Below, one piece after another: positions 13,207 to 26,692 of a stretch of 64,000 nt of DNA. The first letter of the stretch is position 1; each line of letters starts with the position of its first letter. Source of the DNA: Macrotrachela quadricornifera (lineage: Eukaryota > Rotifera > Eurotatoria > Philodinida > Philodinidae). The position numbers and the translations under genes were made by a program. The notes beneath the pieces were generated by a model that did not search any database, was not told where the DNA came from, and saw nothing but the letters and a program-made list of their open reading frames with translations. The DNA is taken from contig JAJEKB010001326.1 of NCBI GenBank assembly GCA_022393335.1, forward strand, positions 39,123-103,122, given 5' to 3'.

Positions 13207-14208
13207 CTTGTTGTATTCGTTTTTTCTTTTTTCTCCTCGATTAATGACGACATCATTTGAGTAAGAGAATTGATGGCATAGAGAACGAAGGAGAAGGCAA
13301 AAAGAAAAAAAAAAAATAAAGAAGGAAATATCTAGTAAAGACAGAACGAACGTGACCAAAATGAGTAATATAGACAAGAAAAAAGAACTTATGCAATACT
13401 ATGAAACTAAAACTTCTGTTTACGTCACACTGTTCTCAATCAATTTATTTCTTACAAAAAATTTTAATTAAATTTTTTTCAATTTTAGATAAATAAATAA
13501 ACAAATAATTATATTATTTTATCGAAAAATTAAATAATTATTTTTTTAAAAATTCTTAGAAAAATCTTCTATTTCTTATTAATATATATCTATAAAAAGA
13601 AAAACAGAACTAATCTATAGAACATAAACTGATGATGTATTGGTTTAGTGCACGAATAAAAAAAAATATACGATAAAAAAAAAACGCGAAGAAAAAAAAA
13701 AGCAGAAAACGACAACGACGACGAAGGAGAATAAAAACAACAACACAAACTGCGCACTAGTTAGATTTTTTTACGCATTCTGTAGTTCTATTTAAAGTGA
13801 TGAATAAATGATTCAGCTTTCACCTTCATATAAACTATAGATTCTCTTTTTTTTTATTTATTTATTTCTTTTTTTCCAATCTTTTTTCCTTAGGAAATAA
13901 ATTTTGGCATCAATCATATTTATTTATTTCATATATATATATATGAATATTTTTTTTTCCTTCCTCTGTTTTATTATTATTAATATATCACTCGTTTATA
14001 ATAAGTTACCTTTATCTGTAGAAAATATTTCCTGACATTTGATTTTTTTTTTTCTTTTTTCCAATCGTACCTTAATAATCACCATATAATTACCGTCGTT
14101 CGATCATGCGTGGAGTATTGAAATCGATAATGTTTCTTTATTATATTATTGAGTTTATTGCCCTTCCTACAGGAAAAATACAAAATACAAAGAAAAAAAA
14201 AAAGAAAT
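13207..14208. other. Divergent promoter region between the BAHCC1-like and CABIT-like genes (1.0 kb)
   Basis: The two flanking genes are transcribed away from each other, so this kilobase holds both promoters. It is A/T-rich with long A and T runs and a TA tract near 13930-13944. A pyrimidine-rich splice acceptor (CCCTTCCTACAG) ends at 14172, 37 bp before the downstream ATG. It could accept a leader intron or a trans-spliced leader. Confidence 0.5.
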
Positions 14209-15838
14209 ATGAACAATATTTTTCCGTTTAATGGAAATCAACATATTCAACAAGATATATTATCTCAACTTACATGGAGTGAAACATATAATTCATTAAA
14301 AGATATTCTTAAACGTACAGCTAATCAATTACCATTACTTATATCATTTAATAATAATAATAATAATGAAGGACAAATAACAAATAATAATTATCAAATG
14401 ATATTTTTTTTTGATCGAAATCTTTCAAATAAAATTTTATTAACACCACTTCAACCACGTCATGATCAATCTGATCAATTTCATGTTTATCCAAAATATT
14501 GTACTTTTCTTATGACAGATTTATTTAAAGGTAAATTTAAAATTTTTTTTTTTCTTTTTCTATTTATATTATATTTATTAAAGGTTTATTTGAATTTGTT
14601 CTTAATGGACATCGTTGTAGTCGAATTTATAAAAATCCTGAAGAACTTATTATATCTACATCAAATTTGTCATCATCTATTGTATTTATGTCACGAGATT
14701 CAGTTTTAGCTTTTTTTCAAGATACAAATTCATCAAATTGGTCAAGTAAAAATTATCCTCAAGGTGCAATATTTCGAGCTGAACGTATTCATCATTCATC
14801 AGAATGGACATTTGATGGTCATCAAATTCCTAATGATTATCTTGAATGTTGTGATGAAGATAGTAATATTGTTTTTATCAAAATGGATCAATCTGGTCGA
14901 TATTCTATTATTGCAACATCAAATGAACAACAAGAAAATCAACCTGAAATTTATCTTCATTCAACTCAAATACCAAATATTAATCAATTTATAGAACGTG
15001 TAACATCTTCAAATAATAATAAGACAAATAATTGTATTCGTCTTGTACGTGGTCCAGTACCACATAATTTTTTTTGTCAATATTTTCGTTTTATACGTCA
15101 ACAAACACAAGATTTACTTGTTGGTATAACACAAGAAGGTCTTGTTATTGAATGGAATTTAGATAGTCATGTACCATGTCGATATGTTACTAATTTAAAT
15201 GATATACTTTATAATATATTTGAAATAATAATAGATCAAACACTTGAATCTTATATTGATCAAGCAAGAACACATTATAGAGAAAATTTTCAATATAATA
15301 TACAATTAATGTCAAATCAAGATTGGACAGCATTTTTTCAATATTGGAAATGGATTGATAGTGCTCATGAAGGATATAAACATAGTAATAATACAGCATA
15401 TCAAAATCATCATCGTTTTCATCTTATTGCTTCTGTTCAAGTATAAATAGATATAAAAATTTATAAATCTATTTAATTATTTTCTTTTTTTTTATTATTT
15501 AGGATCTTTCGGATAATTCTCGTATACTTATATCAACATTTAAAAAATGTCAAAATTTACCTGTATTACAAGAAAATAATTCTATGCATAATAAAAAAAT
15601 CTTTTCAGATAAACAACATTCATTTTTTTCTCATATGTCAAAACTTCTTTCATCATCTGCATATTCAAAACGACATTCAAATCGATTGAAACATCAAACT
15701 CCACAAACAGCAATTCTTGTATTACAAAATAGTACACAACCATTTGATGATAGTATCTATGATTCAAATCAAACTCCACGTCAATCAAAAAGAAATAATT
15801 TCATTACTCCTTCTACACCAAGAACAAAACGTGCATAA
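14209..15838 (+). CDS. Uncharacterised protein, possible CABIT-like domain
   Basis: Exons 14209..14530, 14584..15440, 15503..15838 give 504 residues; phases agree. I chose the ATG at 14209 (MNNIFPFNG) because the earlier in-frame ATG at 14149 lies before a strong acceptor ending at 14172. Residues about 115-330 contain FEFVLNGHRCSRIY, IFRAERIHH, LECCDEDSNIVFIKMDQSGR, and CIRLVRGPVPHNF. The pattern of a DEDS strand, GRYSIIA and a later RLVRGP strand resembles one CABIT repeat as in THEMIS and GAREM adaptor proteins, but this is by eye and weak. The C-terminal 110 residues are Ser/His/Arg-rich and end TPSTPRTKRA, likely disordered, with a possible basic nuclear or phosphorylation tail. No signal peptide or membrane segment is visible. 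The function is unknown. Confidence 0.6.
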
Positions 15839-16311
15839 TTTAATAAATAAAATAATAATAACATCGAATATAGGTATTATACTTTTCATTTCTTTGCTTT
15901 GTATATTTTTTTATAAGAAAATAAGAATAAAGATTATTTATACAATCAATATTTTTCTTATCTATTACTTTTTTTCAAACTCATTTATGAATCAATATGT
16001 ATACATAGACATGTTTACAATACTAAATTTAGCACAATATATTTGAATCAGTTTTGGTTTTCTTGAATTATGATATTGATTATCACAATAAAATATCTCG
16101 ATTTACTTCCTAAATTCCGTATAATATAACTAGAAAAGAAAATCTAACATTCCTTGATATTTACCAGATGAATCTTTCAGTAGAAGTATATGTAGTTAGC
16201 GAAATTAATATATTATGTGAAGCTTAATAAGCAAATTAAAATATTTTATTGAAAAAACTCATAATTAATTCAAAATCTAAGATTCTTAATATTTGTACAT
16301 GTCAACGTACA

Positions 16312-16497
16312 CATCAGATATTTTTCATGTTACTTGAACTTGACTATCATATCGTGCTGGATTAATTTTGATGAAATGAATATTTTACTTATTCGACTAA
16401 TTCCATGAATACAATTCAATTCCCACAATGATAACCATAATTCAAGGCTGAAAATATTTCTACTACATTTTTAACATAGCATCAATTATATCTTTAA
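16312..16497 (-). pseudogene. Decayed copy of the last exon of the PP2A catalytic-subunit gene
   Basis: Read on the minus strand, this stretch aligns almost without gaps to the last exon of the intact PP2A gene at 17753-17943. Shared blocks include AAAAATGTAGTA, ATATTTTCAGC, AATTATGGTTATC against AATTATTGTTATC, and ATTCATTTC. The copy has TGA in place of the Trp codon of YNWCHD, a second TGA after the CGN-equivalent position and a TAA further on, so it cannot encode protein. Similarity ends at the exon's acceptor border. The upstream exons are not found beside it. It lies 1.3 kb from the intact gene in the same orientation, which suggests a partial local duplication followed by decay, or loss of all but one exon of a second gene copy. 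Confidence 0.8.
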
Positions 16498-17441
16498 AAA
16501 AAATCATCTCATAAACACGAAAAGAGGATTCTATTGATCTTCTATAATATATTGATGAATTTGATATATTAACGGCAAGTTAATCATGTAATTAATTGTT
16601 TCGAAAATATTTTATTCAAATAGATAATTTACAAAAACAATATTATAGATATAAATTTCTCTATATTTGTTAAATAAACAAACAATCATACAGAGAATAT
16701 CATCGTCATATAGATAGGACAAGGTTGTAATTGAAAGGAAAAAGATCATCTATCTTTCTCCTTTATTAGAAAATTTATTCGACTTCATCAACCCTATCAT
16801 TGACTTTTCTCTTCATGGAGACAAAATTTCTTTCTCATCTCAGCCACTGGATCATGAAAATAAATTACAAAGTAATTCAAAACCTATATATTCTACATAA
16901 GTTAGGGTTTAGGGTGACTGTTGAAGCACACACATTGAGCATCGTTCTGATCTTGAGGATGAGGTCGGAGAGACATATACAGGACATCTTTCTGAGTGAA
17001 GATAAGGGCAAGGTCACAGATAAAAAACAAGATCATGCTAGACTCTTCTGGACTCTACTAGATTTAGAATACACAGTTTTTAAATTATTTTAAAACTCAA
17101 AACCGGTATGGTCCCAAAGTATCTGCTCGAAAACTATGATCTCTTTTATTTGATATTTAAATATTCAAAAATTTTTTTTTTTTGTAAATTCATATTCATA
17201 TATTTTCAGAAAAAGGATTTCTTATAGGATGCATACGAAAAAAAAAACTTGGCCGGAGACAAAAGCGTAAGGAGAAAAAAAAACATCTTCACTAAACACT
17301 GTCTTTTAACAAACAATCAAAAAACTACACATATAAAAACCATGTATAGTAACGAGTGTAAGTCAAATATTACAAATAAATTTGTCACTTTTTATTTTTC
17401 GACAGATAGCGAGATGAAAAGAAATAATAATGACATGAATT

Positions 17442-17478
17442 ACACACACACACACACACACACACGCACGCACACACA
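17442..17478. repeat. (CA)n microsatellite
   Basis: About eighteen CA units with a GCACG interruption, in non-coding DNA downstream of the PP2A gene. Confidence 0.92.
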
Positions 17479-17752
17479 TAGCGATAGATCACGATTTAAA
17501 AAAAAAGAAGACAAAGAAATAGCATTCACAATGCACATTAACTGAACGAACAAAAGAAAAAAGAAATGAAATAATAGTACAGTTATTTTGCCTAAAAAAA
17601 GTTTTCATTTAATTCTGAATACATTGCCTTAAATAAAAAGAAAGATAAATGACAAAAGGCATGTGTACAAAGATTCTTTTTTTTTTGGTGGGAAATAAAA
17701 ATGCTAAGTTTTTTTTTGTTGCTTATGCAATATAGACAAAATAAAAGATAAA

Positions 17753-18880
<1,128 letters not shown>

Positions 18881-19596
18881 TCTATTTTGTTGTTTTTATT
18901 ATTTAAAGCTTATCTAAAATAAATATAGAAGAATAGTATTTTTTTTATTGACTTAATTACAAACATTCATTTTCGTAATAGACGAACTAATGTCATATAA
19001 GTCATATATATATATATATATACGTGTACTTATCTCTGGAGGTGTAGATAAAATGTAAAGACTATTGATCATTGTTAATAAATTTTCTGACTCATAAAAA
19101 AAAAATAAAAGGGTAGGCAGTCCACACAAATAAACAAAGGTATTAACGAATGAGCAAGGAATATTATTTTTTCTTAATAAAAATTGACAGTAGTGAATCA
19201 TTGGATATTTATTTAAATCTAAATAAAATATTTATTTGAAAAAATATCAATAAATTTTATAATAAAAGAATCATGTCAATTCAACAGATTTCTTTTTTTA
19301 AAAGAATCAATGTTGTTTTATATTTTTTATCAACAGATGTCACTAATATTAATAATGTTTTTTTTCATTTAAAGTATATAGAAATTAATTAAAAATAATA
19401 ATATTGTTAGAAAACTTCGAATTTTTTTATATAATTATAATAATACAAATGTTGTCATCGTAACCTATTTGTCATTACTGATTAATGGCTATTAAAATCT
19501 AATAATTTTTGCGGTTATAATCAATTCTTTATATTTTAAAAAAACGAAAATATTCTTTTTATAGGTTAAAAATTTAACATAATCTTAAAATTAGTA
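18881..19596. promoter_or_regulatory. Shared upstream region of PP2A (-) and SPATA6 (+)
   Basis: 716 bp between two head-to-head start codons, so it probably contains both promoters. It holds a TA tract near 19007-19021 and long T runs. A T-rich acceptor ending in ATAG at 19564 precedes the SPATA6 ATG by 32 bp and may be a leader-intron or spliced-leader acceptor. I cannot name any transcription-factor site. Confidence 0.45.
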
Positions 19597-21687
19597 ATGG
19601 CAACACCACGTAAAACATATAAATATTCTGTTGAATTGAATGTACATGCAATTGATGCGCCTGGTACTCGATTATCAACAAAAGGTGATATTTATATCAA
19701 TATTTGTTTATTGGGTATACATAAACGTACACGTTTAATGCCACCTTATTTACCTATGCAAATTGATCAACGATTTTATTTTGATAAAGTATTTATAAAA
19801 ATTAACTTATACAATAAAAGTAAATATTTTTATACATAGATTTTTAAATCATGTTATGAACCTCAAGATATTATTCGACGACTTGAACGTAAGAATTTAA
19901 TTAAAAAAAGAAAAGAATTTTTTTATTTTTAAATAAAAAGTAAAATTTTAAATAGGTGAACATGTTCTTGTTGAATTACTTCAATCAGATGTTTCATCAC
20001 CAGTTGTATTAGCAAGTTATGAAACAAGTGCAAAAGATTTTCTTTATCCATATTCATCTAATCGAGTACAATATACCGGTTTACGACGTTATATTGTTCT
20101 TAATCGGACAATAAATTTTCCAGGAATTTCACCTAGTCTTGAATTTACTGTTTGTCCATCTGTTGATGATATTACGGGAATAACAAAGACTACTAAAACA
20201 CAGAAACATCCAAAACCAATTAATTCATATGGAAAAAATGTAAACTATCATTTTATTATTTATTAAAACTAAAGAATTTATTTTTATTTTCTAGCCAAAA
20301 CCATCAAAATCACCAGTATGGAAACCACCATCAGCATATCCAAATCGGTAATATTTTATTTATTTAATTTTTGCAAATAATTATTAATAATAATTGAATA
20401 GATATTCATTAAATAATTCGACTAATGTATCACGTTCATTAACATCACATACAATATCATCAGCAGTAAAAAATGATTATGCACAACGTGAAACACAAGA
20501 AAAATTACGTGAATTAGCTATTCCAGGAGAAGTTAAATATGTTGTTCCAATTGATAAAACAGCTGGACGACAACCATTTGTTGTTCGACATGTAAATCTA
20601 TTTATTTGAAGAAAAAAAAATCTTATAATATTAATTAATTATTTTCTAGGTTAATGATAATTTAATTGGTCGTAAACCTAAATCTCATGTTGTTTTAAAT
20701 GATGGTTTAGTTGTTAATGATTTTTCATTATCTCGTACTGGAAGTCCAACATCATTATATTCATTAAATGATGGTATGAATCGTTCTCGATCAGTTTCTC
20801 CATTTAATAATCGAAATTATGGTTCAATAAGAGGTAGACGATCTCGTTCACCATCACCATCACGTCGTTCATTAAGAACATCACAATCTGTTGATTTTGA
20901 ACGTCAAGGACGTTCACGAACACCAGAACGACGTTCAAATTTACGTACAACAACAGGTTTTTCTACTAATTATGATGATCACAATAGAAATAATGGTAAA
21001 TTATTTTATTTTTTTCTCTTTAATCTTTTATTTTTCTTCTATCTAAAAACCTATCTAGAATTTCATTCAACTAAAGATTGTGATATATGTCGATTACATC
21101 ATATTCATAGTGAACAAAGTCGAAGAGCAAAATCTTTAGAGCAGGTTGTGAATTAAAAAAATAAGCATAGTACAATCAAAATAAAATACAAGAGAAACTT
21201 TTTTTTTTTTTCTTTTCTTGATTTTCTAGCAACAGTTTACAACAACTTCAAAATTTAAAACATATTCACCGGGTAAATTTTTTGTTTGAATGTATATGTC
21301 AATAACCCTATTGTTCCCATAATTTTAATATATGTAATTGAAATTAATAATTAAATTTTTCCTTTTTGTTTTTTCTATTAGATATTTATTCAAGTAGTCC
21401 ATCACGTTATTCAAGTAGTGCAACATTACTTCGTGATCCATTTCAATATCGTCATCGACAATCACCAGCAGGTGAATTAAGTGATAAAGTTATTCATACA
21501 CTTCGACATAATCTTGAATCTTATGTAAGAAAAAAAGAACCCAATAAATTCTTCGTTTTTATTAATAAAAATATTTTTTATTTAGAGTGCTCAACCATGG
21601 CATAATTATTATTCATCTTTTCGTTATTCCGATGGACATATGGATGATGATTTATATGAAGGAAATCGTCGATTTATACAAAATTAA
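19597..21687 (+). CDS. SPATA6: Spermatogenesis-associated protein 6 (SPATA6)
   Basis: SPATA6 is needed for the sperm neck/connecting piece in mammals and is also linked to cilia and basal bodies. Exons 19597..19788, 19840..19888, 19956..20239, 20295..20347, 20402..20591, 20650..20995, 21059..21144, 21230..21272, 21382..21524, 21586..21687, 495 residues (human 488). The N-terminal C2-like domain, about residues 5-145, has the family pattern: VELNVHAIDAPGTRLSTKGD, IYINICLLG, FDKIFKSCYEPQDIIRRLE, and SYETSAKDFLYP. The middle is Ser/Arg-rich (RGRRSRSPSPSRRS). A CDICRLHHIH motif lies near residue 380, and the C-terminal half carries short conserved helices as in vertebrate SPATA6. In an apparently asexual rotifer its presence suggests a somatic ciliary role, but that is inference. 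Confidence 0.92.
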
Positions 21688-24600
21688 AATAAAATGAAAT
21701 AAAAACAACTAAAAATAATCCTATAGATATAGATTTTTAGTAGATTAGTTATGCTTCTTGTCATGTTTTCTTTATCATACTTAGCAAAAAAAAAACCTAC
21801 CATCTCATCTCAGGTTGCTTTGCACAAACATAAACATTGTGATTGATTGTCCTTCAATGATTTATTTAAACAGTGAATAATGTACCTTGTAATGTGATGA
21901 TCAATTTTAGATGAATGTATGTGTGTGTATGTTTTTTTTCTTTCAAACTTACTTTCTGCTAGTATTCATATGCATTACAAACATACTTAATATCAATGTT
22001 TTTCTTTCTTTCTTTCTTTCTTTCTTTGTAATTGTATATGATTACATAACAAAAACAAACAACTAACTATTTTTCTATTTTTACTAATCTTATATAAAAT
22101 TTTGCTGGGAATTATTAACATGTGTTAGTTTGTCTTTAGAAGTATTTTTTGTGAAAATAATTTTGGGTATTTTTTTTTCTCTTTTACTTCCTTTAGTATT
22201 ATCATAATAAAAATATTGGCTGCTAAATATATATATGTATAAATTCAATCTTTGTAAACTTATATGAAATCAATCAATATATCATATTCTGTAGAATAAT
22301 TTTTTATTTATAAGTTGTAGTTCTTTTTCTAATTAGTTATAACTTGGTATTCTTCTAGTATAAATAAATTAGACGACTTCTTTATTTTCTTATATAATTT
22401 GAATTTAGTGATTTATAGTTAATTGAGGTAGATAGAAAGGTAATTAATTTATAAGTATTTACGAAATCAGCAATTTTATCCTTCAAATGAAGGTTATATA
22501 ATCATACAATTTTTTACAAAAAATATTTAAAAACTTAATAACTACTTATGACAAATTAAGAAAACAAAAATATTATTCTCAATGTTTAATCATTGAGATG
22601 AAAACTTCGAGGAGAGAAAAAAAGAATATTCTTGTAATTCTTCTATTTAATAATATGGGTTTGAGTGCAAAAATTTTTTTTTTTAGGTCATTTGGTTCGA
22701 GAAAGACAGAATTGAGAAACTTCCGTTGCTATTTATATGTATTAAAAGAAAAAGTAATTTTGAAATTATCGGTAAATCAATTATTTAAATTGCGTGAATT
22801 TATGAAGTATAATCTTTAGATAATTGGACTCTATTCAACAAGATGAAACGGTTTATGTTATTTTTTTTCGTAGGATTTTTTTTTCATTATTTTTATGTAC
22901 ATAAAAATATTAATAAAATAATAAAAAAGATGTATGAAATTTTTGATAAAAAATTATTTAAGATTATTTTTATAGATTTAATTAGTTAACTTGTCAATTA
23001 TAACCTTTGAAAAGTAAAATCAATATGATGAATTAAGATTATGAAGGGAATTTTTAGACTATATTTTAATGTAATGTATAAAAATATTGAAATGACTAGC
23101 AAGGTTTTTATAAATCTAAATAATGATGTTAAACAGACTACAAATTATAGTTAACCTAGTTTGATGAAGACAAAAATTTGTTGATATTGTCTCTTTTCTA
23201 AAGTTTCTCTATTATTATTTTGTGAAATCTTTGACCAAGAAGCCTTTCTTTAAAGTCTAGTTTTTATAGTATCGTGTATTTTTCATGAATTTTGACATTG
23301 ACTATTTGAGATCTTTGTATCTGATTGCGAATTTCAATTCCATCAGTGGTACGCGAGTGCACAATAAAAAAATACATTTCTATAGGAATCTGATTTGACT
23401 CAACTAGTAAATAGCTCGAGACCTATCCTTTTTGCAACGTTCTTAAATTTTCGTTCAACTTTCAGATTTGCCATTGTTACTCAGACTTCTCATTAATCAA
23501 AATCCTAGAATAATCAGCATTTTAGATTCATCTGATTTCGAGAATAATCAGATATGGTAATAAATGTAGAAGGTCATACTGAGACAGCTCTATTATGTCT
23601 GAGATACAGCTTCATCGTAACTTCACGGTCGTAATATTGATAAGTGTCTCTGTAAACTGTAGCCGTTCGGATAAAGATTGGTTACAATAGCGTAGGAGAA
23701 TAAACAGGCGCGATTCATGATTATTCTATCCCTCTGGACTCAGTAGCAATTTAGTTTTCTGTGGTAAAAGTCGAGTTTACATCTTTCTCACTATTTCGAC
23801 TAAAATTGAGCAATTTGGCGACTGAAAAAAAGACGAAAATTCTCAGAACTCGAGCAGGTTAAAATTTTGGAATTCCAAAACTGCAGAACACACCCTAAAT
23901 CGAACCGAGATTTTTCGATTAATGTGCGAAAAGCGTGTCTAACTTCGGTAGGACTTGAGTTCCGTTAGGTTGAACTTGAGCCGGGTCGATCTGAACGGAT
24001 TCTTAACTGTAGTAATTTGATACATTTTTCAAGCCAAGTTTAAATGTATTTCGGGTCTACCATCTTATAAAATTCAATTTTGGCGTATACAGGGCTTTCT
24101 CAATACATCCAAATCGATGTGACAGATACTTTTCCAAAGTAGCTCAAATTGGCTAGAGCTAGATTGAATGTGATTTCATTCAGTTCGACTCAATGTTTGA
24201 AAATTCCATTCGAATTTGGTACGCATCAAATTCTATTTCAAAAATTCTTTTTGAGTGCTGCTTTGTAACAGGTTTAAGTTTTATGATTATCAATCTCTCA
24301 TAATTCGGATTATTTCAACATTCTAAATCTTTGAAAATTCCAATTATTCTTAAATTCCAGAATGCTACGGATTCTACGATTTAGAGTACGTTTTTAATAC
24401 ATGACGTTTCATTTGAAAATTCTGAAATTTTAGAATAGAGTCACTTTTGTTTTAAAATAATTGTAAAACTCTGTAAGATTAGATAACCATGTCTTTGTTT
24501 TTTGGTGAATCTAAAAATGCCACAATAAAGTTTAATGTCAAAACAAGAAATTCTTTTCTTTTTTTGAATTTTGACAGGTAGCGTTTAGTTATGGTAATAG

Positions 24601-25124
24601 ATAATGATAATGAAGTAAATGTAGATTTTGAATAATTTCTAATGAAACAGCATTAGAATGCTTTATTGGTTATGATAAAAGTTATAGCAAAAGATTTTCC
24701 TCTAATGTATTTTTAACTTTATCAATCTCATCCTCTTGTATCGAAAGCATTCGCTAAATATAGTTCTTGTCATAATAAATTGATGAACTTTTTCTTATAT
24801 TACTAATTTTTGTTTTTCATATCCACTAAAGACTATATGATAATCGTTACAATACGATTAGTTCAATACATATGATTACATTGTGTCGAACAAAGCTTTT
24901 ACTCCTTAATATTCTTTTTTTGCCAAACTAAATTACGAATAATTTAATAATTATATTTTTTACTTCGCGATATTTTGTTCAATAGTAAATAATTCAATGA
25001 AAATTTATTATACTTAAATTATATCACATAAAATAGATTAATATAAAAGATTATAGTTCAATAATTTTTCCACTCAAATTGAATATTTTAATGATTGTTG
25101 TTAATTTTGATATTAGAAATAAAA
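21688..25124. other. Gene-poor region of 3.4 kb
   Basis: No gene recognised. It contains the SPATA6 3' region, a (TTTC)n tract at 22001-22027 and a stretch at about 23300-24480 that is less AT-rich than its surroundings. No long ORF or terminal repeat could be identified in that stretch. ORFs of 60-75 codons appear random. Confidence 0.5.
22001..22027. repeat. (TTTC)n microsatellite
   Basis: Six to seven TTTC units downstream of SPATA6. Confidence 0.9.
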
Positions 25125-25400
25125 CTAAAATAAATTGTTTTGCACTTGATTTGTATCTTTATTTTTCATAAACATAGCCTTAATTACTTCAGTAAAATCT
25201 TGATCATTACATTTACAACGTAAATTCTTAGGATCTTTACTCCAACATTGATTTGTTTGAATATTGTAGAATTTATGTTCAAGACAATATTTTTGACAAG
25301 TTGTTTCCCATGTTGGATAAATACATTGAGTATTAGCTTGATTAATAATTAATAAAAACACAAATAAAACACACAGATATTTAATAATACTACTGTGCAT
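25125..25400 (-). CDS. Small secreted six-cysteine peptide, defensin-like spacing
   Basis: Single-exon ORF of 91 residues. Residues 1-24 form a clear signal peptide (hydrophobic core YLCVLFVFLLII, cleavage likely after ANT). The mature part starts QCIYPTW and has six cysteines spaced C-x8-C-x3-C-x12-C-x9-C-x-C. The C-x3-C followed later by C-x-C is the signature order of cysteine-stabilised alpha-beta (CS-alpha-beta) peptides, a fold used by invertebrate defensins among others. The C-terminal tail of about 28 residues after the last Cys (charged, KNKDTNQVQNN) is not typical of mature defensins. It could also be an unrelated disulfide-rich secreted protein. The gene is isolated, with more than 1 kb on each side. 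Confidence 0.6.
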   Translation of the reverse strand: MHSSIIKYLCVLFVFLLIINQANTQCIYPTWETTCQKYCLEHKFYNIQTNQCWSKDPKNLRCKCNDQDFTEVIKAMFMKNKDTNQVQNNLF

Positions 25401-26692
25401 GTTAATGTTTTATTCCTAACGAAGACGACTATCTTTCTGTACAAACGAAGGTTAGACAATTAGAATAGGCATATATATAGTGACTCAAATGGTTGTTTTT
25501 AATTTTTAATTTTATGTGTACATTACATCGTCCTTCATTTTTCTCATGATAAAATATCGTCATTATTATTGATTTGTATTCCTAATGTAGTATCCTTGTA
25601 CAAAACATATCGAATGTCAACGCCCTTATTTTTCATATGACAAGTAAAAATTTTTCTAAGATAAAAGATGAAAAATTCAATAGATAAAAATATACTTCTT
25701 GAACAATCATTACTTTATTGTTATTGACATATTCCTATTGAAAATCAATACTTATGCAAATATACTATAGATATAAATTATATTTTTCAAGAAAACTATC
25801 TGTTAAATATCAATTCATAGTAGATACATACTTATGACAAATCTCAAAAATTATTTAATCAAATCCTAGAAGAATACATTTAACTCTTTTTTTCCTTCTT
25901 GCTGATCATATATAAATAACAATAAAATATTCGAAATTTACTCATAGTAATAATTAAATAGTGAAATACATATGTATGTATGTATGTATGTATCAATCAA
26001 TGCAATTTGTTTGATAGTAGTTATATATATAGATTATATCTGTTGTTACCACTTTCTTATCTATCACATATATATATGTTTAAAATTGGCGGTGACAAAG
26101 AACAAAACAATTTTAGTAGAATGCGCACGTATACATTTACAATAAAATAATTCGGTGGGGAGAAACAAACAACGATCGATGTGCGCATAAGCTCCTCCTC
26201 ACAAGATATATGGATGCAAATAAATAAGCAGATAAGAGAAAAAATAAAGAAATAATTATAACGAAAAGAAAAAAAAAAAGAAAACAAACAGAATGTATGT
26301 ATGTCTCTATGTGTGTACGTTCGACAACCACCTAAAACAAATATAACAACGAAAAAAAAGAGGAAACAAACAGATAGATCTCATTCTAAAATCATAACCA
26401 TCACCCTAAACATATAAAATCATCAAAACATTCACTATTGTCTTTAATAATATATAATCATCTTAATGTTTTTATTTTTTCATCAAATTAATTATGATAA
26501 TTGTTCATAACTGTCTGTTGTTGATTGTGCGGGACCTAAATATGAATAAATTAAAGATTTTTTTCTTTAAGAAGTTTTTAAGAATAATAATAAAATAAAT
26601 TAAAACATAATTGATATCCCATTACGAAAAAGGGTTAAGTGACTGACATAGCATGCGTGTTAGTTCTTTTAATTTTTTTTTCATTAAATAAA
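25401..26692. other. Intergenic region between the six-cysteine peptide and SEC16 (1.3 kb)
   Basis: Contains the promoter of the small peptide and the 3' region of SEC16. It has a (TATG)n tract at 25971-25993 and several TA-rich tracts. ORFs at 26057-26331 (-) overlap each other and are dominated by T-rich sequence; I do not consider them genes. Confidence 0.55.
25971..25993. repeat. (TATG)n microsatellite
   Basis: About six TATG units in non-coding DNA. Confidence 0.9.

Larger units (their letters stand above)
15839..17752. other. Intergenic region with a phosphatase pseudo-exon
   Basis: The region holds the 3' end of the CABIT-like gene, the decayed PP2A exon at 16312-16497 (annotated separately), a (CA)n tract at 17442-17478, and the PP2A 3' UTR toward 17752. 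ORFs at 16800-17093 and 17249-17545 have no recognisable domain and the second runs through the CA repeat. I see no RNA gene. Confidence 0.6.

Noticed and set aside
16900..16916. Two TTAGGG-like units resembling telomere repeats
   Set aside because: Only two imperfect copies are present, with no array, so this is chance rather than an interstitial telomere.
26057..26331. Two overlapping Phe-rich ORFs on the minus strand
   Set aside because: They lie in T-rich sequence, overlap each other in different frames and lack motifs.
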